Positions 26,392-35,235 of a stretch of 64,000 bases of DNA are shown here, in pieces. The DNA comes from Vibrio vulnificus NBRC 15645 = ATCC 27562 (GTDB lineage: Bacteria; Pseudomonadota; Gammaproteobacteria; Enterobacterales; Vibrionaceae). Below the pieces are notes generated by a model. That model saw only the letters and a program-made list of their open reading frames with translations, searched no databases and was not told where the DNA came from. The stretch covers positions 1,178,001-1,242,000 of the forward strand of contig NZ_CP012882.1 of the NCBI RefSeq assembly GCF_002224265.1, in the 5' to 3' direction. A program made the translations under genes and the position numbers. How positions within the stretch are numbered: position 1 is the stretch's first letter; each line of letters starts with the position of its first letter.

Positions 26392-26946
26392 CTAAGGGCA
26401 GGGCAGCACTTCTAACTCATACTGGGTATTTTCTGTGATAGGTGGTGCATAGCGGACGCCACATTGTGTCATGCTGGCATTGGCATCACCGCGTACAGCC
26501 ACCACCACTTCTCGTGGTTTAGGGTTGTTCTGATCATAAGGGTGGCGAAGTACTTGCCAGTCCGAGCCTTCCCCTTTGAGATTCGCGACCACAATGGTTA
26601 AGCCAGTGTCATCGGCATCAGGATAGCCATATAGAAATGTACAATGCTCAGAGCCACCAATTTGGCAACCCGTAAAAGGTAAGCTGGTTTTTGGGGTTGG
26701 CGGTGTGATATCTGGGTCAGTTGCACTGTTCGAGATGAAACGATAATGCTCTAAACCCGTCATGGCCATTTTGCCATATCCTATCGCCAAACCGGCAGCG
26801 ATGGCACCTCGCATGCCTTCTAGCCGTGCCACTTTGGCATCGTCTTGAAGGTTTAAGAATCTTGGTGCCACAGTCACGGCAAGTATGCCTAATATGACGA
26901 TGACGACCACTAGTTCGATCAGAGTGAAACCCGCGTGTTTTTTCAT
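26392..26946 (-). CDS. Type IV prepilin-like protein (MSHA-type)
   Basis: A 184-residue prepilin. The start MKKHAGFTLIELVVVIVILGILA shows a short leader, the GFTLIE processing site for prepilin peptidase and the hydrophobic stem helix. The globular part has four cysteines (FTGCQIGGSEHC, then MTQCGVRY and the C-terminal LPCP), likely forming disulphides. An upstream in-frame start would add 15 residues ahead of the leader and is not used. The sequence around APRFLNLQDDAKVARLEGMRGAI resembles MSHA major pilins. No pilus assembly gene adjoins it, so it depends on genes elsewhere. It may be a minor pilin or a pilin-like binding protein. Confidence 0.83.
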   Translation of the reverse strand: MKKHAGFTLIELVVVIVILGILAVTVAPRFLNLQDDAKVARLEGMRGAIAAGLAIGYGKMAMTGLEHYRFISNSATDPDITPPTPKTSLPFTGCQIGGSEHCTFLYGYPDADDTGLTIVVANLKGEGSDWQVLRHPYDQNNPKPREVVVAVRGDANASMTQCGVRYAPPITENTQYELEVLPCP

Positions 26947-27108
26947 CCGTACTCCACTACTCAGATAAAATGTCGCCTTAAACAAGCTCAAAGCGAACGG
27001 CGCAGCGATTATATTCCTCTGATAGAAATAAACATAGAGTTACAACTCTAAGTTGAATGTTTGTAAGTGTATTGTTTTGATGACAAGTGGAGATGAGCAG
27101 AAACGAAA

Positions 27109-27128
27109 ACGGAGGGAATCCCCTCCGT
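27109..27128 (-). terminator. Terminator after the TldD-PmbA pair
   Basis: Arms ACGGAGGG and CCCTCCGT enclose a 4-base loop. The minus strand then reads TTTTCGTTT, a broken T-run. It lies 57 bases after the pmbA-type stop. Confidence 0.7.
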
Positions 27129-27185
27129 GAATTCAAATGACCACACTAGGAAAGTGCGAGGTCGACAATAATGGCGTGTTTCGCG

Positions 27186-28529
27186 CTATTTCCCACCTAT
27201 GCTCAAGCGAGAGAAACGTACCTTTGGTGCGAAGAATGAGCCGCCGTCGTTAGATTCAAGTACCGACCCTAACGCATCAACCTCTTTCAACATTTGATAG
27301 AAATTACCTGCGACCGTAATGCCACGAACGGGCTGGATTCTTTGGCCATCTCGACAAAGGAATCCGCTTGCGCCGAATGAGAAATCACCGCTAATAAAAT
27401 CTGCGCCAGAGTGTACACCTTGCAGCTCAACAAGCTCGAGATACTCGCCAGCAGTGACGTCTGAGAAGCTACTTGTGCCAGCGTTAATCACTTTATGGTG
27501 TGCTGAAATTTCCAAGCCTTCTTTTGGTCCACGTGATGCATGTCCAGTGTTTTCAACACCAAAGAAAGAGGCCGTTTGACTGTTGTGCAGCAGTGAGTTC
27601 AGTTCACCCTCGCCGATCAAGACCAAATCACGCGCGGCAAAACCTTCGCTGTCAAAGCTATGGATACGGAACCCACCTTCTACATAGGCTTTACTGGAGA
27701 AAGAAATAAGTGGACTGGCGATCACGCTGCCAACCTTATCGCGCAGAGGGCTCAAGCCTTTCATCGCCACAGAGGCAGAAAAACAAGCTGAAAACGCGCC
27801 AAACAACTCGCTTAGGGCATCAATGTCGAAAATGACCGCATAGTTACCCGTCGTAACCGCTTCGCCATCGAGCAGATCTTTGGCGAGTTGGTAACCTGCT
27901 TCAATACAATACTCAGGATCGAGATCGATATAACGTCGGCCAATGCTCATCGCCCCCGCCATAGATTGCTTGCCCTCTTTTTCAAACAGCGTGTAAGCGT
28001 AAGCCGAGTGATAACGCTCCGCCTGCTCGCAAAGTGTCCCTTGGCTGTTTGCAATCAAAATCTGCGATCGGTTATCGCTGTAGCCGTTGTACGGCGAGCT
28101 TGTTGCGTGTGGACGGCTTACGACACCTTGTTCCAAGCGCAAGCTCAAAGCGATTTTGTCATCCACAGTGGCATCACATTCTTGATTAAGCTCCGCGTAG
28201 TCGCTGATGATTTGACTGCCGACCACACTGATTTTTTGGTGAGGGTCAATCTTGGCGTATTTGGCACTTTCTAACGCATTATTAAGCATCATGTCGAGGC
28301 TTTCTGTTGCGAGAGACTCAGAGTAACTGGTTGCTACGCGGTCATCTTTGACCACCCGAATGCCGATAACCTGCGAGGCGCTGACTTTGTATTCGTCTAG
28401 CTGGCCTTTATTGGCTTTGAGCGAAAAGTTGTCATTGGCTTGTGCGATGATGTCCGCTTGTGCGCCACGCTTTTGGGTTTCCGCCAAAAGATGATCGATG
28501 GCGTTAAGCAGTGATTGTTTCTGGCTCAT
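27186..28529 (-). CDS. pmbA: PmbA/TldE-family metalloprotease subunit
   Basis: A 447-residue protein, the size of E. coli PmbA (TldE). TldD and PmbA together form a heteromeric zinc protease that unfolds and cleaves small peptides such as microcin precursors and antitoxins. This partner lacks the HExxxH zinc motif, as PmbA proteins do. Family features include FSFGASGFLCRDGQRIQPVRGITVAGNF, split here by position near residues 375-405, and the ASRGPKEGLEISAHH region. Its start overlaps the end of the tldD-type gene at 28529, so both are made together. In E. coli the two genes are far apart; in this window they are adjacent. Confidence 0.88.
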   Translation of the reverse strand: MSQKQSLLNAIDHLLAETQKRGAQADIIAQANDNFSLKANKGQLDEYKVSASQVIGIRVVKDDRVATSYSESLATESLDMMLNNALESAKYAKIDPHQKISVVGSQIISDYAELNQECDATVDDKIALSLRLEQGVVSRPHATSSPYNGYSDNRSQILIANSQGTLCEQAERYHSAYAYTLFEKEGKQSMAGAMSIGRRYIDLDPEYCIEAGYQLAKDLLDGEAVTTGNYAVIFDIDALSELFGAFSACFSASVAMKGLSPLRDKVGSVIASPLISFSSKAYVEGGFRIHSFDSEGFAARDLVLIGEGELNSLLHNSQTASFFGVENTGHASRGPKEGLEISAHHKVINAGTSSFSDVTAGEYLELVELQGVHSGADFISGDFSFGASGFLCRDGQRIQPVRGITVAGNFYQMLKEVDALGSVLESNDGGSFFAPKVRFSRLSIGGK

Positions 28530-29914
28530 TAGTTACCACCTCCAACGAGAATCTTATCCACTTTCAACGAGGGCTGACCGACGGTGGTCGGAACTGAGCC
28601 ACTGACCGAACCACACATACCGGGTGCAAGAGCCATGTCTTTGCCCACCATGCTGATCTCTTTGAGAACTTTAGGCCCGGTGCTAATGAGGGTCGCGGTT
28701 TTTAATGGTTTGGTGATTTTGCCATTTTCGATGAGGTACGCTTCACGTACGGCGAAGTTAAATTCGCCCGTGCCCGGTTGAACCGAACCTCCGCCCAATT
28801 TCTTGGCGTAAATACCTTTCTCAATGCTTGAGATCATCTCATCAAAAGAACTTTCACCTTCTTCAATAAAGGTATTTCTCATGCGAGAGGTTGGCGCGAA
28901 TTTATAGTTTTGGCGGCGGCCTGAGCCCGTTGGCGCGTAACCGGTTTTTAGGCCGCCCATTTTGTCGACCATGAAACTGGTAAGCTTGCCATCTTTAATA
29001 AGCTGAGTGCGTTGAGTCTCCATGCCTTCATCGTCAATATGAATCGAGCCCCATTCGTTGGTCATGGTGCCATCGTCGACGGCACTCACGGCAGAATGTG
29101 CGATCATTTCGCCCATTTTGTCATGGAAAACAGACGCTTTTTTAGCAACTGAGGTGGTTTCTAGCAAGTGACCACAGGCTTCATGGAAAATAACGCCACC
29201 AAAACCGTTGCCAATCACGACGGGCATTTCGCCAGAAGGGCAGACATCGGCATTCAATTTCACCAGTGCTTGCTCTGCGACTTCTTGCCCTAGCGCTTTG
29301 GCGTCCAATTGCTGGCTAAATTCCCAGCCCATTAATGCACCAGGGCCTTCCATACCAACGCTTTGCTCGCTGCCATCTTGAGCTACAGCGTTTGTTGCCA
29401 CACGAACGTAGTGTCGTGTATCACCGATATGCAAACCTTCTGAGTTAAAGATCTCAATTTGCTGCTCACGTTGTAACACTGAGCCCATGAACTGCGTAAT
29501 CTTTTCACTTTGCGCTCGAGCGGCGAGATCTGCTTGATGCAAGAAGGCAATTTTTGAATCCAAATACGGGTCTTTGCTGAGTGGTTGATGTGAGACGTGT
29601 TGCATTGGGTGTCGAATAAGATTCAATGAGCCAGCTTGAGCGATTTGATCGCGCTTGTCTTTTGCCGCGAGGAGGCTAGTCACGCGTTTCAACTCACTTT
29701 CTTCGGTGCTGTTGGTAAAACCATACAGGACTTTATGGCCGAAAAAGAGTCGGATACCAATACCAAAATCGATACCAGAGTTTATTTTGTCGACTTCCTG
29801 AGAGTTGAATTGAATGCTGTTTGTCTGATGATGTTCGACAAACAACTCCGCAAAGTCGGCCCCTAGAAATAGGGCATGATCAATAACCGCTTTCGCGGTA
29901 ACGGGGTTAAGCAT
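28529..29914 (-). CDS. tldD: TldD-family zinc metalloprotease
   Basis: A 461-residue protein of the TldD family, somewhat shorter than E. coli TldD. The zinc motif HEACGHLLE (HExxxH) lies near residue 245, within GFGGVIFHEACGHLLETTSV. The C-terminal MCGSVSGSVPTTVGQPSLKV block supplies the conserved cysteine region of the metal site. It is the first gene of the pair with the PmbA-type partner. Its substrate is unknown here. Vibrio species usually also have the housekeeping copies on chromosome 1, so this may be a second set. Confidence 0.88.
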   Translation of the reverse strand: MLNPVTAKAVIDHALFLGADFAELFVEHHQTNSIQFNSQEVDKINSGIDFGIGIRLFFGHKVLYGFTNSTEESELKRVTSLLAAKDKRDQIAQAGSLNLIRHPMQHVSHQPLSKDPYLDSKIAFLHQADLAARAQSEKITQFMGSVLQREQQIEIFNSEGLHIGDTRHYVRVATNAVAQDGSEQSVGMEGPGALMGWEFSQQLDAKALGQEVAEQALVKLNADVCPSGEMPVVIGNGFGGVIFHEACGHLLETTSVAKKASVFHDKMGEMIAHSAVSAVDDGTMTNEWGSIHIDDEGMETQRTQLIKDGKLTSFMVDKMGGLKTGYAPTGSGRRQNYKFAPTSRMRNTFIEEGESSFDEMISSIEKGIYAKKLGGGSVQPGTGEFNFAVREAYLIENGKITKPLKTATLISTGPKVLKEISMVGKDMALAPGMCGSVSGSVPTTVGQPSLKVDKILVGGGN

Positions 29915-30127
29915 GAAATCTCCTTGCTAGATTATCCGGAATGTCATTTCTCCGGAGCAAATAATGTTTTGACTTCAGCGTAGTCAATCTGCCAGAGAAT
30001 CTTAACATTTTATTAAAGTATTTTTGTCCTGAAGCTAAGTGTTTTACTCTAATGCGATCTGGATCTTACGCCATAAAGTGACGATTAGTAAGAAAAAAGC
30101 TCGGCAAAACAGCATCCTAAAAAAATA

Positions 30128-30150
30128 AAGGCTGGCAAAAGGCCAGCCTT
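30128..30150 (-). terminator. Terminator after glpQ
   Basis: Arms AAGGCTGGC and its complement with a 5-base loop, 30 bases beyond the glpQ stop. On the minus strand a T-rich run (TTTATTTTTTT) follows. Confidence 0.85.
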
Positions 30151-30182
30151 AAAGGATTAAGTCATTATAGACTGTAGGGGGA

Positions 30183-31241
30183 TTACTGCTGCTTTTCTAG
30201 GAAAGCAACCGCTTTATCTGGAAAGTCGGTGAATAAGCCATCCACTTTGACTTGGTTGTAAAAGACGTCGAGCATGCCCTCGAAATCGGTCGCATAAGGG
30301 GCAATTCGACCAGGATCGGCGCGGAAGGTGTAAGGATGAACCGCTAATCCCGCTTGTTTAGCTTCATTCATCAGTGGTAACACAATGATGTTCTCTTTCG
30401 TGGATTTGTCATCGACCAGCATCGGTTTCCAAGGGCCAATGCCTTCTGCGTATGTCGCCACTTCTTGCATCGCACCGGGTTTAAACATCCAATCGTAGTC
30501 ATAAGGTGTTGCTTGGTTACCGTTGTACACCATGGTTTCGTTCCAATCCGTGTAGGCCATGAGCTGAACCAATTTTAGGTCCATTTTCATTGCTGGCATT
30601 AACTCATCGTTAATGCGTTTTAGTTCAATCGGATCGAAACATTGCAAATAGACTTTGCTGTTCTTATCGGTATAGCCATACGCTTTCAACGTATTAAGAA
30701 CCGCTTTACTGATGTCTTTACCTTCGTGACGATGGAACCAAGGTGCTTTGATCTCAGGATAAATGCCGATGTCATAGCCTAGGGTTTTGTTTAAGCCTTG
30801 AATCAGCTCAATTTCTTCAGCCAGTGTTGGGACAGTGAAATCAGACTTCCACATGGGAAAGCGAGTCGGGTAGCCCTGAACTTTGTTGCCTTTATCATCG
30901 ATGTTGAAGCCTTCGGTCACTTTCAGCGTTTTGATCTCAGCCAAAGTAAAGTCGATGGCGTAGTAGCGGCCATCTGCACGTGCGCGATTGGGGAATTTCT
31001 CAGCTACATCGGTCACGCGATCCAGGTAGTGGTCGTGCAATACAACCAGTTGGTCGTCTTTGGTCATGACGACATCTTGCTCGATGTAATCGGGCTTCAT
31101 GGCATAAGCCAAGGTTTTCGCCTCCAGTGTGTGCTCAGGCAAATAGCCAGAGGCACCTCGATGAGCAATAACAAGAGGTTCGGCAAAAACAGAAGTGGTT
31201 AACAGGCCAGCAAGGGAAAGAAAAAGGGGGGTAAGTTTCAT
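30183..31241 (-). CDS. glpQ: Periplasmic glycerophosphodiester phosphodiesterase GlpQ
   Basis: GlpQ hydrolyses glycerophosphodiesters in the periplasm to glycerol-3-phosphate and an alcohol. The 352-residue protein has a signal peptide (MKLTPLFLSLAGLLTTSVFA), then VIAHRGASGYLPEHT with the catalytic His-Arg and Glu, and the second catalytic VVLHDHYLDRVTDV. Length and motifs fit E. coli GlpQ. An AAGGAA site precedes the ATG. glpT lies upstream on the same strand, but a hairpin sits in the gap between them. The two work together: GlpQ makes the substrate that GlpT imports. Confidence 0.94.
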   Translation of the reverse strand: MKLTPLFLSLAGLLTTSVFAEPLVIAHRGASGYLPEHTLEAKTLAYAMKPDYIEQDVVMTKDDQLVVLHDHYLDRVTDVAEKFPNRARADGRYYAIDFTLAEIKTLKVTEGFNIDDKGNKVQGYPTRFPMWKSDFTVPTLAEEIELIQGLNKTLGYDIGIYPEIKAPWFHRHEGKDISKAVLNTLKAYGYTDKNSKVYLQCFDPIELKRINDELMPAMKMDLKLVQLMAYTDWNETMVYNGNQATPYDYDWMFKPGAMQEVATYAEGIGPWKPMLVDDKSTKENIIVLPLMNEAKQAGLAVHPYTFRADPGRIAPYATDFEGMLDVFYNQVKVDGLFTDFPDKAVAFLEKQQ

Positions 31242-31443
31242 GATGAGTTCCTTGTTCTGATAGCGATATTTTGGTTGGGTATATATCAGAGGCGCTTATG
31301 GTGACGGAGGAATATGAATACTCCATGACACTCGCGCTTATTTCTTTTCTACTAGAAGAGGTTGAGGTTTTGGTTTGCTTACGCTCGTGGGCGTCACTCA
31401 CTTTCCACCTACCTGTCACTCCGAGTAGTCTGGACATAAAAAA

Positions 31444-31478
31444 TGGCCCATCAGTTCGACTAAGCAAAAAGATGGGCC
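31444..31478 (-). terminator. Hairpin after glpT, before glpQ
   Basis: Arms TGGCCCATC and GATGGGCC(T) enclose an 18-base loop and are followed on the minus strand by an interrupted T-run (ATTTTTTATG). If it works, glpQ needs its own promoter in 31242-31440 or depends on read-through. Confidence 0.65.
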
Positions 31479-31491
31479 TGAGGAAGTTCAG

Positions 31492-32868
31492 TTACGCGAT
31501 GGCTTCTTGTTCTTTTTCCTTCTCTTTTTGTTTGGCATCATGATGGGCTTTTTCTCCCAGTAATGCGTAAGTCAAACAAACGATAGAAGTGATACAAGAA
31601 CCAACCAGAATAATGAAGCCGCCATCCCAGCCGAAATGGTCTACGGTGTAACCTAATACCGCGTTGGCTGCCACGGCACCACCTAGGTAACCAAACAGAC
31701 CAGTCAAACCTGCTGCTGTACCTGCCGCTTTCTTCGGGGCAAGCTCAAGCGCATAAAGGCCGATAAGCATTACAGGACCGTAGATCAGGAAGCCGATTGC
31801 TACCAGCGCCGCCATATCAATACCTGGATTACCCGCTGGGTTGAACCAGTAAACAAGAACCGCCAGAGTGACAAGGAACATAAATAGGATGCCAGCTGGT
31901 GCGCGGCGGCCTTTGAACAGTTTATCTGAAATCCAACCACACAATAGCGTGCCAGGAATACCCGCCCATTCGTATAGGAAGTAAGCCCAAGATGATTTAT
32001 CTACCGTGAACTCTTTCGCTTCTTTTAAGTACACAGGCGCCCAGTCCAACACGCCGTAACGAATCAAATAGACGAAAGCATTAGCAATAGCTATTGACCA
32101 CAAAAGTTTGTTTGAAAATACATACTTAAAGAAAATTTCTTTTGCGGTCATCTCTGTTTCATGAGATGTGTTGTAATCATCTGGGTAGTCGTTTTTGTAC
32201 TCTTCAATTGGCGGTAGGCCACAGGATTGCGGGGTATCACGCACGGTGAACCAAATGAATACCGCGACTATCATGGCGAAAAATGCAGGCACATAAAACG
32301 CGGTGCGCCAATCATCATTAAACATCCACAAACCAAATAGGAAGATAGGACCAATCAAGCCACCACCGACGTTGTGTGCAACGTTCCAAACTGACACGAT
32401 CTCACCACGTTCTTTACGTGACCACCAATGCACCATGGTGCGCCCACACGCAGGCCAACCCATACCTTGGAACCATCCGTTGAGGAACAGTAAGATAAAC
32501 ATTGCCGTGATGCTGCCAGTTGCCCATGGCATAAAGCCGAAGCAGAACATGACCAAGGAGGACATCACCAAACCCGCACTTAAGAAATAGCGAGGATCAG
32601 AACGGTCAGAGACGCTGCCCATTAAAAACTTAGACAGGCCATAAGCAATGGAGACGGCGGCCAAAGCCACGCCAAGATCGCCACGGCTAAAGCCTTGTTC
32701 AATCAGGTAGGGCATTGCCAAACTGAAGTTCTTGCGGACAAGGTAGTAGCCAGCGTAGCCGACGAAAATACCGATGAACAATTGCCAGCGTAGACGGGAG
32801 TAGGTGCTGTCGAGCGAGTCGCTGGATACGCGATCGATATGCGCCTTAGGTTTGAATATACCAAACAT
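31492..32868 (-). CDS. glpT: Glycerol-3-phosphate transporter GlpT (MFS antiporter)
   Basis: A 458-residue MFS protein with twelve membrane helices. GlpT exchanges glycerol-3-phosphate for phosphate across the inner membrane. Family stretches are [26 protein letters not shown] and [25 protein letters not shown], the latter with the conserved R-x-x-V-H region that binds phosphate. Length matches E. coli GlpT. The upstream region contains a near-consensus CRP site. glpQ follows downstream. Confidence 0.95.
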   Translation of the reverse strand: MFGIFKPKAHIDRVSSDSLDSTYSRLRWQLFIGIFVGYAGYYLVRKNFSLAMPYLIEQGFSRGDLGVALAAVSIAYGLSKFLMGSVSDRSDPRYFLSAGLVMSSLVMFCFGFMPWATGSITAMFILLFLNGWFQGMGWPACGRTMVHWWSRKERGEIVSVWNVAHNVGGGLIGPIFLFGLWMFNDDWRTAFYVPAFFAMIVAVFIWFTVRDTPQSCGLPPIEEYKNDYPDDYNTSHETEMTAKEIFFKYVFSNKLLWSIAIANAFVYLIRYGVLDWAPVYLKEAKEFTVDKSSWAYFLYEWAGIPGTLLCGWISDKLFKGRRAPAGILFMFLVTLAVLVYWFNPAGNPGIDMAALVAIGFLIYGPVMLIGLYALELAPKKAAGTAAGLTGLFGYLGGAVAANAVLGYTVDHFGWDGGFIILVGSCITSIVCLTYALLGEKAHHDAKQKEKEKEQEAIA

Positions 32869-32955
32869 GGAAAGCCTCTTATTGTATTTTGCGATGGTAT
32901 CGAAAAGAGTCCGAAGTAAGGTGTAGGGTAATCAGGAACTCATTTCGTTAGTGTG

Positions 32956-32979
32956 CGAACGAGCAAACGGTTTCGTTCG
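32956..32979. promoter_or_regulatory. Inverted repeat upstream of glpT, possible GlpR-type operator
   Basis: CGAACGA (32956-32962) and TCGTTCG (32973-32979) form an inverted repeat about 90-110 bases upstream of the glpT start. GlpR sites in E. coli contain TTCG and CGAA halves, so this could be an operator, but the spacing differs from that model. Confidence 0.35.
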
Positions 32980-33017
32980 AAAGCGTGGGAATTTTCGTAT
33001 TCTATGAAAGTAATTTC

Positions 33018-33033
33018 TGTGAGAAATGTTACA
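33018..33033. promoter_or_regulatory. CRP site upstream of glpT
   Basis: TGTGA-GAAATG-TTACA matches the CRP consensus TGTGA-N6-TCACA with one mismatch, about 150 bases upstream of the glpT ATG. CRP control of glpT is known in enterics. Confidence 0.6.
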
Positions 33034-33258
33034 TTTCAATTAATTAATTTACAAAATAGAGTATTAACTTAAGGTTATGGATTGCTGATCTCACTTTCAA
33101 CAAAGTTCGAAAATCCAAAAAAGAGGCGAATCGATTGATAAATGAGCAAACGAAAGTAAAAGGTCACTGGCAAGACCTTAGAGAAGGAAACAAACTCAAT
33201 CACGTAGCTCGGGATAAAAAGAAGGAAAGTCGATGACGAATAGATGGCGAGTAAAGAA

Positions 33259-33287
33259 AAACGCTCCCGAATACACTGGGAGCGTTT
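33259..33287 (-). terminator. Terminator after vvhA
   Basis: Perfect arms AAACGCTCCC and its complement with a 9-base loop, 24 bases after the vvhA stop; the minus strand continues with a T-rich run (TTTTTCTTT). Confidence 0.85.
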
Positions 33288-33311
33288 GGGTATCGCTAAG
33301 GTCAACAAACC

Positions 33312-34727
33312 CTAGAGTTTGACTTGTTGTAATGTGGGTTTCCAACGCGCCTGAGTTGCTTCATTTTCAGGGGTTACTTGAACATTACGGCCACCGACAA
33401 TGTTTAGAAGGTAGCGAGTATTGTTGCCATCAACATAGCGGCTGATGAGCTTATCGCCTTCCCAATACCATTTCTGTGCTAAGTTCGCACCACACTGTTC
33501 GACTGTGAGCGTTTTGTCTGCGTTTACGGTCAAACAACGATCGGATGCCACTCGGCTACGGTAACGTTCTTCTTTATCTAGGCCCCAAACTTGGTTCCAA
33601 CTGCCGTGACAGCTCCAGCCGTTAACCGAACCACCCGCAACCGTTTTGTCACCGTTCTCACCATAAACATCTAGGCAGAGATCGTTGTTGCTCAGTGATT
33701 GTAGTGTAACGTGTGCTTCCGCTTCAAACAGTGGATGATTCCAGTCGATGCGAATACGTTGTTTCACGGTACTGCTGTTGGTTGACGAGCCCGCAGAACC
33801 ATAAACTGAGAAGAGTGCTGAAGGGATTACCGTACCAAAGCGTGCACGATAGTTGAGTTTCACGCCCATCTCGAAATCCGTTACGCCGGTTTCAGACACA
33901 GGCGCTTCGTACAAAACGTCATAGTTCGGTTTGAAGTTGGAATAAGAGATTGGGTTGAACTTCGTCTTATCAAATACCCAGCCACTGCCCCAGTGAGCGG
34001 CGGTGAAATAGCATCCAAGCTCTTGGCGGCGCAGTTCATCACACTCACCAAACTCACGCTCGAATGAAATATCAAAATCACTCAGTGATGAGCGGTTGTT
34101 GATGCGATAGTCTTTTGTATCAAACACCAAGGTTTTCGAGTAGTTGTAAGTAAATGAGCCACTGACTTCGCCACCTACTTTCGGGCCGTCTTTGTTCACT
34201 TCCGCGCCTACTTTACCGTTAATACCGATGGAGTAACCGTAAGTATCACGGTGTTGGTAGTTTTTGTTCTCATTCTGCGGTAGGTCACGCGCTTTTTTCG
34301 GTGTGTAACCCGAAACCGGTTTCACCCAAAGGTCATAACTGCTGGCGAATGGGCCAATGTAAGTGCGGCGGTTTGCCCAACTCTGGAACCAACTGTGATC
34401 TTGCTGTAGCTCGTTAACCAAATGGATACCCGTGCCAGGCTTGTCGGCATCGACGGTAAAGCGGACAATTTTGGCGTCAGGAGTAAAACCATCTGACGTT
34501 GCCGATTGCACCGAGCGCATCTGTGCCACATTGACGCGAACATCGATGGAAGCGCCCGCATTACACCAGTCTCGTGTGGCGTTGAAATCACCACTTGTGT
34601 GTAGCACGCACTTAATTTTTGAGCTGGTGATATAAATAGGTTTCTCAACAATCGGCACATATTCTTGTGCGCCAACCTGTACCGCGGTAGCTAAAAGAGA
34701 AAGGGTAAACAGAGTTATTTTTTTCAT
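33312..34727 (-). CDS. vvhA: Vibrio vulnificus hemolysin/cytolysin VvhA
   Basis: A secreted pore-forming cytolysin of 471 residues, the size and sequence of V. vulnificus VvhA as I know it. It has a signal peptide ending near VQVGA-Q, a leukocidin-like pore-forming core (about residues 100-320, with the glycine-rich VGGEVSGSFTYNYSKTL segment), and a C-terminal beta-trefoil lectin domain with QxW-type repeats (NQVWGLD, QKWYWEG) that binds sugars. It is the second gene of the vvhBA operon, 1 bp after vvhB, and ends in a strong terminator. Related to the V. cholerae cytolysin but lacking its long pro-region. Confidence 0.95.
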   Translation of the reverse strand: MKKITLFTLSLLATAVQVGAQEYVPIVEKPIYITSSKIKCVLHTSGDFNATRDWCNAGASIDVRVNVAQMRSVQSATSDGFTPDAKIVRFTVDADKPGTGIHLVNELQQDHSWFQSWANRRTYIGPFASSYDLWVKPVSGYTPKKARDLPQNENKNYQHRDTYGYSIGINGKVGAEVNKDGPKVGGEVSGSFTYNYSKTLVFDTKDYRINNRSSLSDFDISFEREFGECDELRRQELGCYFTAAHWGSGWVFDKTKFNPISYSNFKPNYDVLYEAPVSETGVTDFEMGVKLNYRARFGTVIPSALFSVYGSAGSSTNSSTVKQRIRIDWNHPLFEAEAHVTLQSLSNNDLCLDVYGENGDKTVAGGSVNGWSCHGSWNQVWGLDKEERYRSRVASDRCLTVNADKTLTVEQCGANLAQKWYWEGDKLISRYVDGNNTRYLLNIVGGRNVQVTPENEATQARWKPTLQQVKL

Positions 34728-34728
34728 C

Positions 34729-35235
34729 TTATTTTCCCTCAGATTGGAAGCGGTCTAGGGCATGAGTAAGAGAAAGTTTAACGCTCTCTAACTCGGCTTG
34801 GGGATCGTTGATGGGATTATCATTCTCGTCGGTGACATCACTGACGATCGCATTGACTAAGGCGTCGCCTTGATAAACCCCAGTGACAACAACGGGTGCT
34901 GACAGTCCTAAACCAGTGAGTTTCTGGCTCCAATCAAGCCTTGCGTCGTCACCTGCAATTTGAGTCAAATCGATCACCACGGTGCTACCGGAGATGATAT
35001 GACTTTTTGCTTGAGTGATTTCATCATCTGTTGCTGTTCCTACATTGACATACAACACATCATTACTGTTTAACTGGCCGTTAAACAGCGTGACATTTTG
35101 TTGGTACTGCTCGGCAATGGTTTGTGAAAGCTCACTTTCGCTGCCCAAAATTTGAACATCAGCAAAAGCATTCGCCGCAAACAAACAGCAGAGTAGGGTA
35201 AGGCGTCCTACATTTCTATTTTTGTTATTAAGCAT
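34729..35235 (-). CDS. vvhB: VvhB, partner protein of the VvhA hemolysin
   Basis: A 168-residue exported protein encoded just upstream of vvhA. An upstream in-frame start would give 183 residues, but the ATG at 35235 has GAGGA seven bases upstream and is directly followed by a signal peptide (basic N terminus, then LTLLCCLFAANAFA), so it is the better choice. The mature part has no known catalytic motif. VvhB has been described as a chaperone-like helper for VvhA activity or export; the sequence alone does not prove this. Confidence 0.88.
   Translation of the reverse strand: MLNNKNRNVGRLTLLCCLFAANAFADVQILGSESELSQTIAEQYQQNVTLFNGQLNSNDVLYVNVGTATDDEITQAKSHIISGSTVVIDLTQIAGDDARLDWSQKLTGLGLSAPVVVTGVYQGDALVNAIVSDVTDENDNPINDPQAELESVKLSLTHALDRFQSEGK

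Larger units (their letters stand above)
32869..33311. other. Intergenic region between vvhA 3' end and glpT promoter
   Basis: Holds the glpT control region (32869 to about 33050) and the vvhA terminator. A minus-strand frame at 33075-33308 has no ribosome binding site or family features, and its first codons overlap the terminator hairpin, so I do not call it. Confidence 0.6.

Noticed and set aside
33075-33308. 77-residue minus-strand frame between vvhA and glpT
   Set aside because: No ribosome binding site or family likeness; its start region overlaps the vvhA terminator hairpin.
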